35,833 nt of DNA, from positions 1 through 35,833 of the forward strand of contig CALLJF010000014.1 of NCBI GenBank assembly GCA_938091495.1. Direction: 5' to 3'. Origin of the DNA: an uncultured Nitrososphaerales archaeon (lineage in GTDB: Archaea; Thermoproteota; Nitrososphaeria; Nitrososphaerales; JACAEJ01). A program made the position numbers and the translations under genes. The notes under the pieces were generated by a model that was not told the DNA's origin, did not search any database, and saw only the letters and a program-made list of their open reading frames with translations. Position 1 is the first letter of the stretch; every line of letters starts with the position of its first letter. Positions 9,073-16,992 of the stretch are shown here, one piece after another.

Positions 9073-9104
9073 GATATTCGCAGTTTATTCAACTCACGAA
9101 TATC
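9073..9104. terminator. Inverted repeat between convergent genes, possible bidirectional terminator
   Basis: GATATTCG (9073-9080) and CGAATATC (9097-9104) form a perfect 8-bp stem with a 16-base loop, in the 59-base gap between the protease and surface-protein stop codons. No long T tract follows on either side, so a termination role is inferred from position. Confidence 0.4.
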
Positions 9105-9114
9105 CCAGCGGCTG

Positions 9115-11718
9115 CTAGGTAGGAAGTTTGAAGCTTACCGTATGATGGAAGACATGAATTCCATCAGGATGGTTAAAAATCGTCACTTCAACAGTATTCC
9201 TCCAAGAAGCGTTAGCCGGTATTCCAGATGCATCGAAGATTGCGTAGTACTGAAGCGTTACGGTCTGACCTGCATCTACAGTTGTGATGACTGGTTCATA
9301 GACGAATTCTGAGGGCTTAATTTGAACCCAGATGTTGTTCCCTTGTTCCTTGTATTCAATTATGTCGTTTATGCTCATTATGATTGCATCGTATGAGCCG
9401 GTGTTTTTGTTTTTTATTGTGATAGTCCCTGTTATGTTGTAAGTTCTTGTAACCATGTTGTAAGTTCTTGTAACCCCGTCGACTGTTTTGGTAACAGTTA
9501 AACTTGTAACTCCGAACCTATATTCATTTGTCACTTCTCCAGTAATGTTTTCTATTCCGCTATCGATTACGATCTCCGTATTGGTAGTCTTGTCGATTGT
9601 GTAGATCTTCCAGTCATATAGTCCAGGCGTAAGATTTGGAATCGTTCCTGAGCGATATGTAGCAGTACCAGTCAACTCGACCGATTGCCATCCATCCTGC
9701 GTATCAGCAAGTCTCACAGCTCCATAGTATGTATAACCTGTCTGTGGGTTGTTCTTTGTTAATGTCAACACGAAGGTCTTTGTAACCTGTAATGCATATA
9801 CGTTCACTGTGACTTTTTCATTATCAGAATTTAGTAAGCCTTTATCGCCTGTTACCGTTGCTGTATCATTAATAACATACGTTCCTGCTGTACTACTCTT
9901 GACATTTTTATCGAATTCGAAGGTAGTAGTTGAATTAATAGTCTGAGGCCATTTAGGCTCATTACTACTTACTAAGTCTAGACCGCATGGAATAGTCTCG
10001 TCATCGCTCACTTGTACCTCATTATTCGCTAACCCAGTAGGTTTGCCAGGTAGGCTGAAACTTTCTATAGCTTCTGGTCCATAATCATATCCTAAGTGAC
10101 CAGAGTAGTTTGTGATGGTTATAATCGCTATATTTCTGTACTCTGTTGCATTTTCATAAGGAGTGAATTCTATCTCATAGTTGTAATATTTTGTTTGTCC
10201 TATCGATATGGTATCGTTACCCTTTGCTACGATTTCCATTGTCGTTATATTGACCCAATTTCCGTCTACATAGGCTTGTACAACATCTCTGATCCATAAC
10301 CCCTCAGTATCTACTGATCCAGTATTATTGACTGTAATATTGCCTGAAACATAGTATCTTTCTGTAAGCTCAGTCTTTGTTACAGTTATTGTATAATGTA
10401 TAGTGCCCTGATCATTCACGAATAAATTCAGTGTGCTTGGAGTTACGCTCTTATCTATATTCCATGTGTAGTTTTTTATCCAATGGCCAGTGGCTGTCTT
10501 TGAAGCACTCAGTGTAGTGGTTTGTTTATTTCCAAAGTTTTTACCATCAAAACTATTGCCGAGGTATTCTTCATTGATGGTTATTTCATAGTAGCCATTG
10601 TCTGGTGCTGTTTGATCCCATCCTTGCTGTAGAGTCTCGTAAACTTTGTAAGTGCCTGCTTCACTGACAGAGAATTCATAATATCCATTCTTATCAGTAG
10701 TAGTATTACCTACTTGAACCCATTGGTTTCCATCCCATTTGTGTAGTGTAATTGTCCAACCAGATAGCACTTCTTCACCATCATTTTTTATGCCATCACC
10801 ATTTCTATCGTGAAACTTTATGCCTGAGATAGTACTGACTTCCTGTGGTGGAGTTATTGTCTCAGCTTCCAGTTTGAAAGGATCTATTATGATTAGATCC
10901 TGATATCTAGAATTGGTTAGATCTACTATCTTTGGCCATCCGCCCATTGTATAAGCAGTTACTTTATAAGGATAGTCTCCAAAGTATTCTACAGTTGCTT
11001 GACCACTAGTATCTGTGAAGGCATAGGTCGAGGTTATTGTCTCAGTATCACTAAAACTACCGCCTTCCTCGTCGGTGCTGAAGATAATCTTAACGTCTTT
11101 TCTAGGAGGATTAAGGGTTGCTATCATGGTAAAACTGGATGATTCTTCCCACGTCAATGTTAACGTATCTCCTTGGCGAGCTACATTATGGCCATTTGCT
11201 TCGTTATAAATTACATTCATCCTAGTAACTACGGATGATGGCCAAATTACGCCATAGGGTGGTGAGAAGAATACTCTCCAGATGGCTCCTTGAATAGATG
11301 CGGCCTCAAAATTTGGGTTTGGTGCTATCTTTGGATCATACCATGCGGTTATATAGGCTATGCGTCTAAATTGTGTAGTATCAGGGGCATCTGTTATGTT
11401 TTTTATCGATCCAGTCCCCAAGCGATGATTTATGTCTATACAGTATCCTTCATATACTTTGCCATCAATAACCAACCTTAAGAGGCCAGCTTTGCAGGAA
11501 TAAATTCCAAAAGATTGACTTCGGATCCAGACTCTTTGGCCATAAACAACAGTAACAGAAGTTAGATTGGCTGCTAAGGCGATTTGAGAGACTAACGCAA
11601 ATGAGAGAATTACTAAAATAGCTATACCTATAGTCTTTTTCTTCAATTTCGCTGAGAATTTTAACGCGATAAAGTCCTTAATTAACCTTTCCTTTATATG
11701 CCCGTTATTTTGCTGCAA
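9115..11718 (-). CDS. Large secreted surface protein with a thioester-domain signature and an SdrD-B-like domain
   Basis: 867 residues. A signal peptide (KLKKKTIGIAILVILSF, cleavage near residue 50) is followed by a region at about 55-165 with GYCIDIN (Cys93) and ASIQGAIWRVF (Gln143). These match the [YFL]C-hydrophobic and hydrophobic-Q-x-x motifs of thioester (TED/TQXA) domains of Gram-positive adhesins, where Cys and Gln side chains form an internal thioester. A beta module follows, then at about 296-398 an SdrD-B-like domain with DRNGDGIKNDGEE (calcium loop) and a closing FGN. The remaining 460 residues are beta-rich with many N-x-S/T sequons, so glycosylation is likely. There is no C-terminal membrane helix or LPXTG. 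The start is TTG, with an AT-rich TATA-like element about 25-30 bases upstream. Confidence 0.8.
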   Translation of the reverse strand: MQQNNGHIKERLIKDFIALKFSAKLKKKTIGIAILVILSFALVSQIALAANLTSVTVVYGQRVWIRSQSFGIYSCKAGLLRLVIDGKVYEGYCIDINHRLGTGSIKNITDAPDTTQFRRIAYITAWYDPKIAPNPNFEAASIQGAIWRVFFSPPYGVIWPSSVVTRMNVIYNEANGHNVARQGDTLTLTWEESSSFTMIATLNPPRKDVKIIFSTDEEGGSFSDTETITSTYAFTDTSGQATVEYFGDYPYKVTAYTMGGWPKIVDLTNSRYQDLIIIDPFKLEAETITPPQEVSTISGIKFHDRNGDGIKNDGEEVLSGWTITLHKWDGNQWVQVGNTTTDKNGYYEFSVSEAGTYKVYETLQQGWDQTAPDNGYYEITINEEYLGNSFDGKNFGNKQTTTLSASKTATGHWIKNYTWNIDKSVTPSTLNLFVNDQGTIHYTITVTKTELTERYYVSGNITVNNTGSVDTEGLWIRDVVQAYVDGNWVNITTMEIVAKGNDTISIGQTKYYNYEIEFTPYENATEYRNIAIITITNYSGHLGYDYGPEAIESFSLPGKPTGLANNEVQVSDDETIPCGLDLVSSNEPKWPQTINSTTTFEFDKNVKSSTAGTYVINDTATVTGDKGLLNSDNEKVTVNVYALQVTKTFVLTLTKNNPQTGYTYYGAVRLADTQDGWQSVELTGTATYRSGTIPNLTPGLYDWKIYTIDKTTNTEIVIDSGIENITGEVTNEYRFGVTSLTVTKTVDGVTRTYNMVTRTYNITGTITIKNKNTGSYDAIIMSINDIIEYKEQGNNIWVQIKPSEFVYEPVITTVDAGQTVTLQYYAIFDASGIPANASWRNTVEVTIFNHPDGIHVFHHTVSFKLPT
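9434..9475 (-). repeat. Tandem 21-bp duplication inside the surface-protein gene
   Basis: A 21-base unit occurs twice with no difference (9434-9454 and 9455-9475). It keeps frame and doubles the heptad VTRTYN-M/I. It looks like a recent replication-slippage event in a beta-strand region. Confidence 0.85.
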
Positions 11719-11815
11719 GTATACGTTGCAGATGCGTTATTTATTGGGACTAAGCCGAAGATTTACTTTGAACAGCTTTATGAATAAGATAATTCGAGGG
11801 GTTAGGATTCCGCTT

Positions 11816-11881
11816 CTATATGTCAAAGTATAGATAGAATTCATGAGGATGAGGTCTTATAGCTATCTCCAAAGACTCTCT
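11816..11881 (-). pseudogene. Orphan copy of the glnA 3' end (glutamine synthetase remnant)
   Basis: These 66 bases align with glnA positions 12797-12862 at 59 of 66 and encode the same C-terminus, LEIAIRPHPHEFYLYFDI, plus a stop. Of seven differences one changes an amino acid (Tyr to Ser), one swaps the stop codon and the rest are silent. This suggests the fragment diverged while still part of a working glutamine synthetase gene. Upstream of it (by its own strand) the similarity stops abruptly and the vapBC genes begin. It has no recognisable start. Confidence 0.8.
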
Positions 11882-11963
11882 TTCATAACAAAAGAAGAAT
11901 GTGCGCCAATAGAGCCTAACAAACTTAAATACCAGTTTACATGTTAAGTTCTTTAGAGTATGC

Positions 11964-12254
11964 TTGAAAAAAGTTAGCCTGTATTTAAATGAGGATTTAT
12001 GGAACAAGTTTAAGGAGGCTGTTTTAAGAAGGCATGGAACATTAAGAAGGCTAAGTAGTGAAGTTGAAGAACTGCTTAGAACTTCTCTGGTCGATGAAGA
12101 TGTTGAGCAAGCCTTCAAGAGGATGAATTTTGATATGAAGACCATCTTCTCCCCTGAAGGGGTAAAGCAGGGTAGACCTAAGCTTCAAGGCCCACCCTCA
12201 GAGATCATTATCCGAGAGATGAGGGGAAGACGTATTGCTGAGGGTCTATCTTGA
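11964..12254 (+). CDS. vapB: Antitoxin of a VapBC pair (ribbon-helix-helix-like)
   Basis: 96 residues. The N-terminus KKVSLYLNEDLWNKFKEAV is a typical ribbon-helix-helix strand plus helix, which binds the operon promoter as a dimer. The C-terminal part (about 55-96), rich in Arg, Lys and Pro, is expected to wrap round the toxin. The start is TTG; a TATA-like CTTAAATACC about 30-40 bases upstream supports it. It overlaps the PIN-domain toxin gene by 20 bases, the usual toxin-antitoxin layout. Autoregulation is likely from the family, but no operator palindrome stood out. Confidence 0.85.
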   Translation: MKKVSLYLNEDLWNKFKEAVLRRHGTLRRLSSEVEELLRTSLVDEDVEQAFKRMNFDMKTIFSPEGVKQGRPKLQGPPSEIIIREMRGRRIAEGLS

Positions 12255-12720
12255 TAGCAGTGCGCTAGTCAAAAGGTATGTATCTGAGCCTGGCAGCTCT
12301 GGGGTAGATTACGTGTTCGATAAAGGTTGGGCAGGCGAAGTATCCATTATCTCGTCCGTCTGGAATATTGGTGAAGTATTGGGAGTATTCGATGAGAGAA
12401 GGAGAAGAGGCTGGCTTAGCGAGAGTGAGTTTAAGAAGGTCTTGGAGGGCTTTGCAAGCGAAACCGTAAGGTTAATACGCTTAAAGGTCTTAGAGATGCT
12501 TCCTGTTCTAACTCCAACTCTTATTGAAGCTTGGCCCTTGATCTTAAATGAGCACATTTATGAAGCTGATGCTCTTCAAATCCAAACATGTATACATTCT
12601 GGTAGCAATTTACTCTTAAGTAGCGATAAAGAATTAGTTAACGTTGCATTAAAAGCAGGTTTAAAAGCCATAAACGTTAAAGATGAAGATAGGATCAAAG
12701 AATTATTTAATGAAGAATAG
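12235..12720 (+). CDS. vapC: PIN-domain toxin, VapC family
   Basis: 161-residue PIN-fold ribonuclease, expected to cleave tRNA or rRNA when freed from VapB. The acidic metal-binding residues are all present: D7 (VYLDSSALVK), E47 (NIGEVLG), D112 (YEADALQ) and D131 (LSSDKEL). The TTG start at 12235 sits inside the antitoxin gene. The pair lies between glnA and a detached glnA tail, so it is probably an acquired cassette. The cleavage target cannot be predicted. Confidence 0.9.
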   Translation: MLRVYLDSSALVKRYVSEPGSSGVDYVFDKGWAGEVSIISSVWNIGEVLGVFDERRRRGWLSESEFKKVLEGFASETVRLIRLKVLEMLPVLTPTLIEAWPLILNEHIYEADALQIQTCIHSGSNLLLSSDKELVNVALKAGLKAINVKDEDRIKELFNEE

Positions 12721-12796
12721 AAAGCTTGATGCCTAACATTATGATCAAGACCATTTATGATTTACATGTATCATAGTCTCGTTAGAAGTTATAGCT

Positions 12797-14302
12797 TTAT
12801 ATGTCAAAGTAAAGATAGAATTCATGAGGATGAGGCCTTATGGCTATCTCTAGATACTCTCTCATCCCGTTCTCTACTAGCTTGTCTATGCATTCATCTG
12901 TGAATATCGATTTAAGATAATCTCTATCACTCTCCAATTCCTCTATTGCTTCCTTAAGGCTTCCTGGAAGCTCTCTTATCCCAAGTTGCCTTCTCCTTTC
13001 AGGACTTAGTTTGTATATGTCTTCATCGACAGGGTCTCCTATGTCTATCTTCTTCTTTATGCCATCCAATCCAGCAGCTATCATAGCAGAGAAGCAGAAG
13101 TATGGGTTACAAGAAGGATCAGGGGTTCTGAACTCTATCCTTTTAGCTGCTGAGCTATTTGGACCTTTTTGATATACAGGTATTCTTATGTTAGCAGATC
13201 TATTGCGGCGAGACCAAGCAATGAATACTGGTGCTTCATAGCCAGGAACCAATCTTCTGTAGGAGTTTGTAGTAGGAGCTACTATTGCAGCCAATGATCT
13301 GCTATGCTCCATCAACCCTCCAGCAAAGTATCGACCTAGTTGGCTCAATTCTGCATAAGAATCGTCAGGATCATAGAAAAGGTTCTGATTATTGTTCCAT
13401 AAACTAACATGAACGTGCATTCCTGAGGCATTGTCCATGAAGACAGGTTTGGGCATAAAAGTGGCTATCATTCCTTTCTGATGGGCTATGTTCTTCACAA
13501 TGAACTTGTAGGTCATAACGTTATCAGCCATCCTCGTCAAAGTGTCATAGTGTATATCTATCTCACACTGACCAGCTGTAGCTACTTCATGATGATGGGC
13601 ATCACAAGGGATGTAAAAAGATTCTTCCATGGTTTTAACACACTCAGCCCTGAAGTCCATCAATGTATCTTGTGGTGGAGCTGGAAAGTAGCCTTCTTTG
13701 AACCTTATAGGATAGTTCATCCCTGAAGAACTCCATAAAGCCTCTCTCGACTCTATCTTGTAGCCTTGGCTGTAAAAGGGCGTTACAGTATCAAAAGTTA
13801 CTTTATCAAAAACAAAGAACTCTAGCTCTGGACCCCAATAAGAGGTATCGTAACCTTCATTCTTTAAGACTTCTTCAGCTCTTTGAGCAACTGCCCTAGG
13901 CTCTCTCGAAAACCTCCCAAGCCCATAGCCCCAATATACATCACAGATCATTCTTGCCGTTTTTATACTATCTGAAATCCAAGGAATTATAGCCAGTGTG
14001 GAAGGATCTGGCTTAAGGTTCATATCTGATTCATGGATATCGACGAATCCCCTTATGGAAGAGCCATCTAGCTTTGGTACTCCTTCTTTAAAATGATTGA
14101 GCTTTAGAGTATGAGCAGGAATAGTTACATGTTGTAACCTTCCAGGACCGTCTGTAAACTGAAGGTCGACGAACTTCACTTTCTGTTCCTCTATGATCTG
14201 TAGAGCTTCTTCAGGGCTTATGATCAACGGCTCTAGCTTGCCGTCAGCTCCTATTCTGTAAGGCATCTTTTCGTCTTCTCTGAATAAAGTTTTCATAGTC
14301 AT
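12797..14302 (-). CDS. glnA: Glutamine synthetase, type I
   Basis: Makes glutamine from glutamate, ammonia and ATP, the main ammonia-assimilation step. About 500 residues, full length for GS-I. Motifs in order: VDLQFTDGPGRLQH, LDGSSIRGF, WGPELEFFVFD, GQCEIDIHYDTL, NASGMHVHVSLW, SRRNRSANIRIP and RIEFRTPDPSCNPYF. The C-terminus HPHEFYLYFDI is the archaeal type. The reading frame opens with ATG at 14302 and again at 14296. The TATA box (14319-14329) predicts a transcript start near 14297, so 14296 may be the true start on a leaderless mRNA. An 11-bp inverted repeat just upstream suggests transcriptional control by nitrogen status. Confidence 0.96.
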   Translation of the reverse strand: MTMKTLFREDEKMPYRIGADGKLEPLIISPEEALQIIEEQKVKFVDLQFTDGPGRLQHVTIPAHTLKLNHFKEGVPKLDGSSIRGFVDIHESDMNLKPDPSTLAIIPWISDSIKTARMICDVYWGYGLGRFSREPRAVAQRAEEVLKNEGYDTSYWGPELEFFVFDKVTFDTVTPFYSQGYKIESREALWSSSGMNYPIRFKEGYFPAPPQDTLMDFRAECVKTMEESFYIPCDAHHHEVATAGQCEIDIHYDTLTRMADNVMTYKFIVKNIAHQKGMIATFMPKPVFMDNASGMHVHVSLWNNNQNLFYDPDDSYAELSQLGRYFAGGLMEHSRSLAAIVAPTTNSYRRLVPGYEAPVFIAWSRRNRSANIRIPVYQKGPNSSAAKRIEFRTPDPSCNPYFCFSAMIAAGLDGIKKKIDIGDPVDEDIYKLSPERRRQLGIRELPGSLKEAIEELESDRDYLKSIFTDECIDKLVENGMREYLEIAIRPHPHEFYLYFDI

Positions 14303-14318
14303 AAGGATTTCTAAAATA

Positions 14319-14366
14319 CATATATATAGTTTTTCCTAAATAATATGAACTAACATTCATATTATT
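14319..14366 (-). promoter_or_regulatory. glnA promoter with an 11-bp inverted-repeat operator
   Basis: On the minus strand CTATATATATG (14329-14319) is a strong TATA box. About ten bases upstream, AATAATATGAA (14339-14349) and TTCATATTATT (14356-14366) are perfect complements separated by six bases. Location and symmetry fit an operator for a dimeric regulator. The N6 spacing resembles NrpR operators of methanogens (GGAA-N6-TTCC), but the half-site sequence differs, so the regulator is unknown. Confidence 0.65.
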
Positions 14367-14496
14367 CACTAGAATCTGCACAATAAATCAGAAAGAATAA
14401 CTATAAAAAGGAATGAATTGAACGTTTGATTACCTTCATGCATATAATCTTGACTTATTTTCATTTGATACTGTTAAATTTAGAATAATGGTAGAT

Positions 14497-15444
14497 TTAC
14501 CTACTGGAAGACACTCCATACATCCTTTCCAAAGTCTTGATCAAATTGACTACAGTCTCATTGACAGGAGTCTTTATGCCATGAGCCTTTCCTAATCTCA
14601 CTATCGCTCCGTTCATATAATCTACTTCTGTTTTCTTATGCCTTTCTAAATCCTGAAGCATAGAGCTAATATGCTCTGAAGTTGGTGGTAATTGCTTTTC
14701 CATAAGGTAGTCAAAGTATTCATCATAAGTGAATTTTAGCCTTATCCCTTCTTTCTTTGCAACTCGGAAAGCTTCTTGAAGCATGCTCTTGATAATCGCT
14801 CTTGTCTCATCGTAAATTCCTAGTGCACCGTATCGAACCTTAAGAATTGCTGAGAGAGGGTTTAAAGCGATATTATAGAATACTTTCATCCACTTCTCTC
14901 TTATTATGTCCTCTGTTGGCAAAGAAGGAATTCCAGCTTTAGATATCATCCCAGCTATAGCCCTTGACTTTTTCATATCCTGTGAAAGAGTACCAAAAAG
15001 GCATTCACTGGCATAGACTGTAACTTTTACATGCCCAGGCTCTATCATCATAGCTCCGAAGATGGCCATGCCTCCCATCGTTCTCTCCTTTCCAACTATC
15101 TTGGCAATTACTTCTTCGTTTCCTATACCATTCTGAACAGAAACTACAATACTATCTTCTCCTATCAAAGGTAGTATTTGCATTGTAGCATGCTCAGTAT
15201 CGTAAGACTTTGTAGTTATTAGCACTAAATCATAAGGCGCATATATCTTACATTCATCAGTAGATGTGAAAGCCTTAAGATTTTTGAATAAATGCTCGCC
15301 CCAAATCCCAGATACTCTGAGCCCCTTTTTTCTAATGGCAGATATATGATCCTCTCTACCAATTAGTGTTACATCTTGTGAATTTGATAGAAAACCTCCA
15401 AATACAGAGCCTATTGCTCCTGCGCCCATTACCAATATCTTCAT
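14497..15444 (-). CDS. panE: 2-dehydropantoate 2-reductase (ketopantoate reductase)
   Basis: Reduces ketopantoate to pantoate with NADPH, a step in coenzyme A synthesis. 315 residues. The N-terminal Rossmann fold begins KILVMGAGAIGSVFGGFLS with the GxGxxG at 7-12. The middle has VSVQNGIGNEE. The C-terminal ApbA/PanE domain contains REKWMKVFYNIALNPLSAIL with the expected Lys and Asn of the active site. ATG start. It is separated from glnA downstream by a 194-base gap that holds the glnA promoter, so the two are not one transcription unit. Family members of unproven substrate exist, so the exact reaction is inferred. Confidence 0.87.
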   Translation of the reverse strand: MKILVMGAGAIGSVFGGFLSNSQDVTLIGREDHISAIRKKGLRVSGIWGEHLFKNLKAFTSTDECKIYAPYDLVLITTKSYDTEHATMQILPLIGEDSIVVSVQNGIGNEEVIAKIVGKERTMGGMAIFGAMMIEPGHVKVTVYASECLFGTLSQDMKKSRAIAGMISKAGIPSLPTEDIIREKWMKVFYNIALNPLSAILKVRYGALGIYDETRAIIKSMLQEAFRVAKKEGIRLKFTYDEYFDYLMEKQLPPTSEHISSMLQDLERHKKTEVDYMNGAIVRLGKAHGIKTPVNETVVNLIKTLERMYGVSSSR

Positions 15445-15565
15445 GGATCATTATTATGCTATTGTTTTGAATTTTTAAACACTACTATAACTTGCTAATA
15501 TTAGAGATCTAGTGGAACAAATAGGTATGATGATCTTTACATTAAGAAGTGAATGGCTACGAATT

Positions 15566-16279
15566 CTATATCGCTTTTAGTATTTGCTCTTGTTTCGGTT
15601 TTATAGGCGAGTATCTTTTCACTATAAGGTATGTAAATAATGCAACGATAAAGGTCATAGCAAATAGAATCCCCTCAACAAGCCAGACTTCTTCAACGAA
15701 TATATAATGGTAAATCCATAGGGCTATTATGTCCACTGCTGCATGAATTCCTATTGCTAATATGAGAAAACTTTTCATATTTAGTGCACAGAGGACCAAG
15801 AAGGATAGAGCGATGTGTAGAAGAATAGCAGTATTCCTTTCTATAGCTCCAGGCAATAGATCCATGAAGGTATATTCAGGCATCAGAAAAAGGATGACAA
15901 TAACGTTTAACGCATAGATGATCACTGCTTCTAAGAACCCCCATCCAAGACCAAGGGATAGGACATGCTTATGATCTTCTCTAGCAAATGATGCCTTACT
16001 TATGCAAATATATCGAATGCCTTCCTCAAAGAGACCTGCAAGGAGAGATGCATAGCCAAAGTAAATCAAACTCGATGCAAAATCCTGCCCATAAATCAAC
16101 AATGGAAGCTGTAGAGGTAGAACTCTTAGAAGTAATGCACCGAACCAGCCTGCTCCTCCAAGTACGAAGGCAAGCCACATAGACCCCTTAGTTTTAGCAA
16201 AGTATACGAATACAGCAAAAGCTGGGATTAGAGCTATTAGAATGGCAACCCAACTAGGGATTTGAAGTTCGAAAGCCAA
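15566..16279 (-). CDS. YhfC-like integral membrane protein, possible glutamic-type intramembrane protease
   Basis: 237 residues with about seven hydrophobic segments. Conserved-looking polar motifs inside helices are FEEGIRY (about 83-89), GWGFLEA, NTAILLHIALSFLV and GIHAAVDI. An E-E-x-x-R motif followed by helix-embedded Glu and His residues is the pattern of YhfC/PrsW/CPBP-type membrane proteases. No substrate is known. The start is TTG. The gene follows a smaller membrane-protein gene on the same strand after 27 bases, so the two are probably co-transcribed. Confidence 0.7.
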   Translation of the reverse strand: MAFELQIPSWVAILIALIPAFAVFVYFAKTKGSMWLAFVLGGAGWFGALLLRVLPLQLPLLIYGQDFASSLIYFGYASLLAGLFEEGIRYICISKASFAREDHKHVLSLGLGWGFLEAVIIYALNVIVILFLMPEYTFMDLLPGAIERNTAILLHIALSFLVLCALNMKSFLILAIGIHAAVDIIALWIYHYIFVEEVWLVEGILFAMTFIVALFTYLIVKRYSPIKPKQEQILKAI

Positions 16280-16306
16280 AAGCTCTTCACTTTTATGAAG
16301 ATTAAA

Positions 16307-16780
16307 TCACTCTATAGTCTTAGGAGTGAATCTGTTATAGAAGTAGCCTAGAAGAAGACCGAAGATAAGGGACGTGATCAAACCCTCTACTAGACTGTAT
16401 AGATAGTAAGTAACACCATATCCCAAATTACCAAAGCCAAGTATTACAGAGAAGATCAGCCATATAATTATGCCAAAGATAATGCCCTTTATTATAGCTG
16501 TTCTGCCAGGAATCTTTTCATAGGCCCAGCCGTATATTAGCCCAAATATTACTCCTAGAATGATTCCTGCGATAAAGACAGAGATGATCCCCATGAGCAA
16601 TGCAAAACTGAAAATCTCTTCTGTCGTCAATGAATAACCTTCAGGTAGACTAGCCATAATCATGGATATTATATCCTCCTTCAAAAGGACCAATGTGAGA
16701 TATGTAAATGGAGCAAGAATGACGCTGTAAATAACTCCTGCAACGACTCCAGCCTTGATACCTGTCACAACTTTACCCAA
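16307..16780 (-). CDS. Small glycine-rich membrane protein of unknown function
   Basis: 157 residues, mostly four hydrophobic helices with glycine-rich faces (AGVVAGVIYSV, FIAGIILGVIFGLIYGWA, GIIFGIIIWLIFSVILGFG, SLIFGLLLGYFYNRF). No catalytic motif or recognised family. TTG start. It lies 27 bases upstream of the YhfC-like gene and just downstream of tRNA-Ile on the same strand. The glycine patterns suggest close helix packing; nothing more can be claimed. Confidence 0.7.
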   Translation of the reverse strand: MGKVVTGIKAGVVAGVIYSVILAPFTYLTLVLLKEDIISMIMASLPEGYSLTTEEIFSFALLMGIISVFIAGIILGVIFGLIYGWAYEKIPGRTAIIKGIIFGIIIWLIFSVILGFGNLGYGVTYYLYSLVEGLITSLIFGLLLGYFYNRFTPKTIE

Positions 16781-16855
16781 TTAAACCATCTTTTACCGCA
16801 TATTATGATATAAAACTCTATCGGATAGTGAGATTTAATCTGATTAATTTTGTAA

Positions 16856-16941
16856 TGGGCCGGACCGGATTTGAACCGGCGACCTTTGAGTGTCTGAATT
16901 TTTATCAGCTCAACGCTCTAACCATGCTGAGCTACCGGCCC
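16856..16941 (-). tRNA. tRNA-Ile(GAU) with an 11-nt intron
   Basis: Acceptor arms GGGCCGG and CCGGCCC pair fully, with discriminator A at 16856 and no encoded CCA. D arm GCTC/GAGC, anticodon stem TTGAG/CTCAA and T arm GCCGG-TTCAAAT-CCGGT complete the cloverleaf. The anticodon loop is 18 bases instead of 7. Placing an intron at the canonical 37/38 site (16892-16902) leaves loop CTGATAA with anticodon GAT. CTGA can pair with TCAG in the intron, as in a relaxed bulge-helix-bulge. The exact splice ends are inferred. Confidence 0.93.
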
Positions 16942-16992
16942 ACTTTATGAGTTAAAGTTGTCAAGAGTTTTTATGCTTTTTTATGTGATAAA

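Noticed and set aside
11816-12145. Minus-strand frame of 109 codons ending like glutamine synthetase
   Set aside because: Only the last 21 codons match glnA. The rest is the antisense of vapB and is not glutamine-synthetase-like, so only a remnant is annotated.
15515-15555. ATGATGA resembling a box C of a C/D guide RNA
   Set aside because: No CTGA box D at a suitable distance and no terminal stem.
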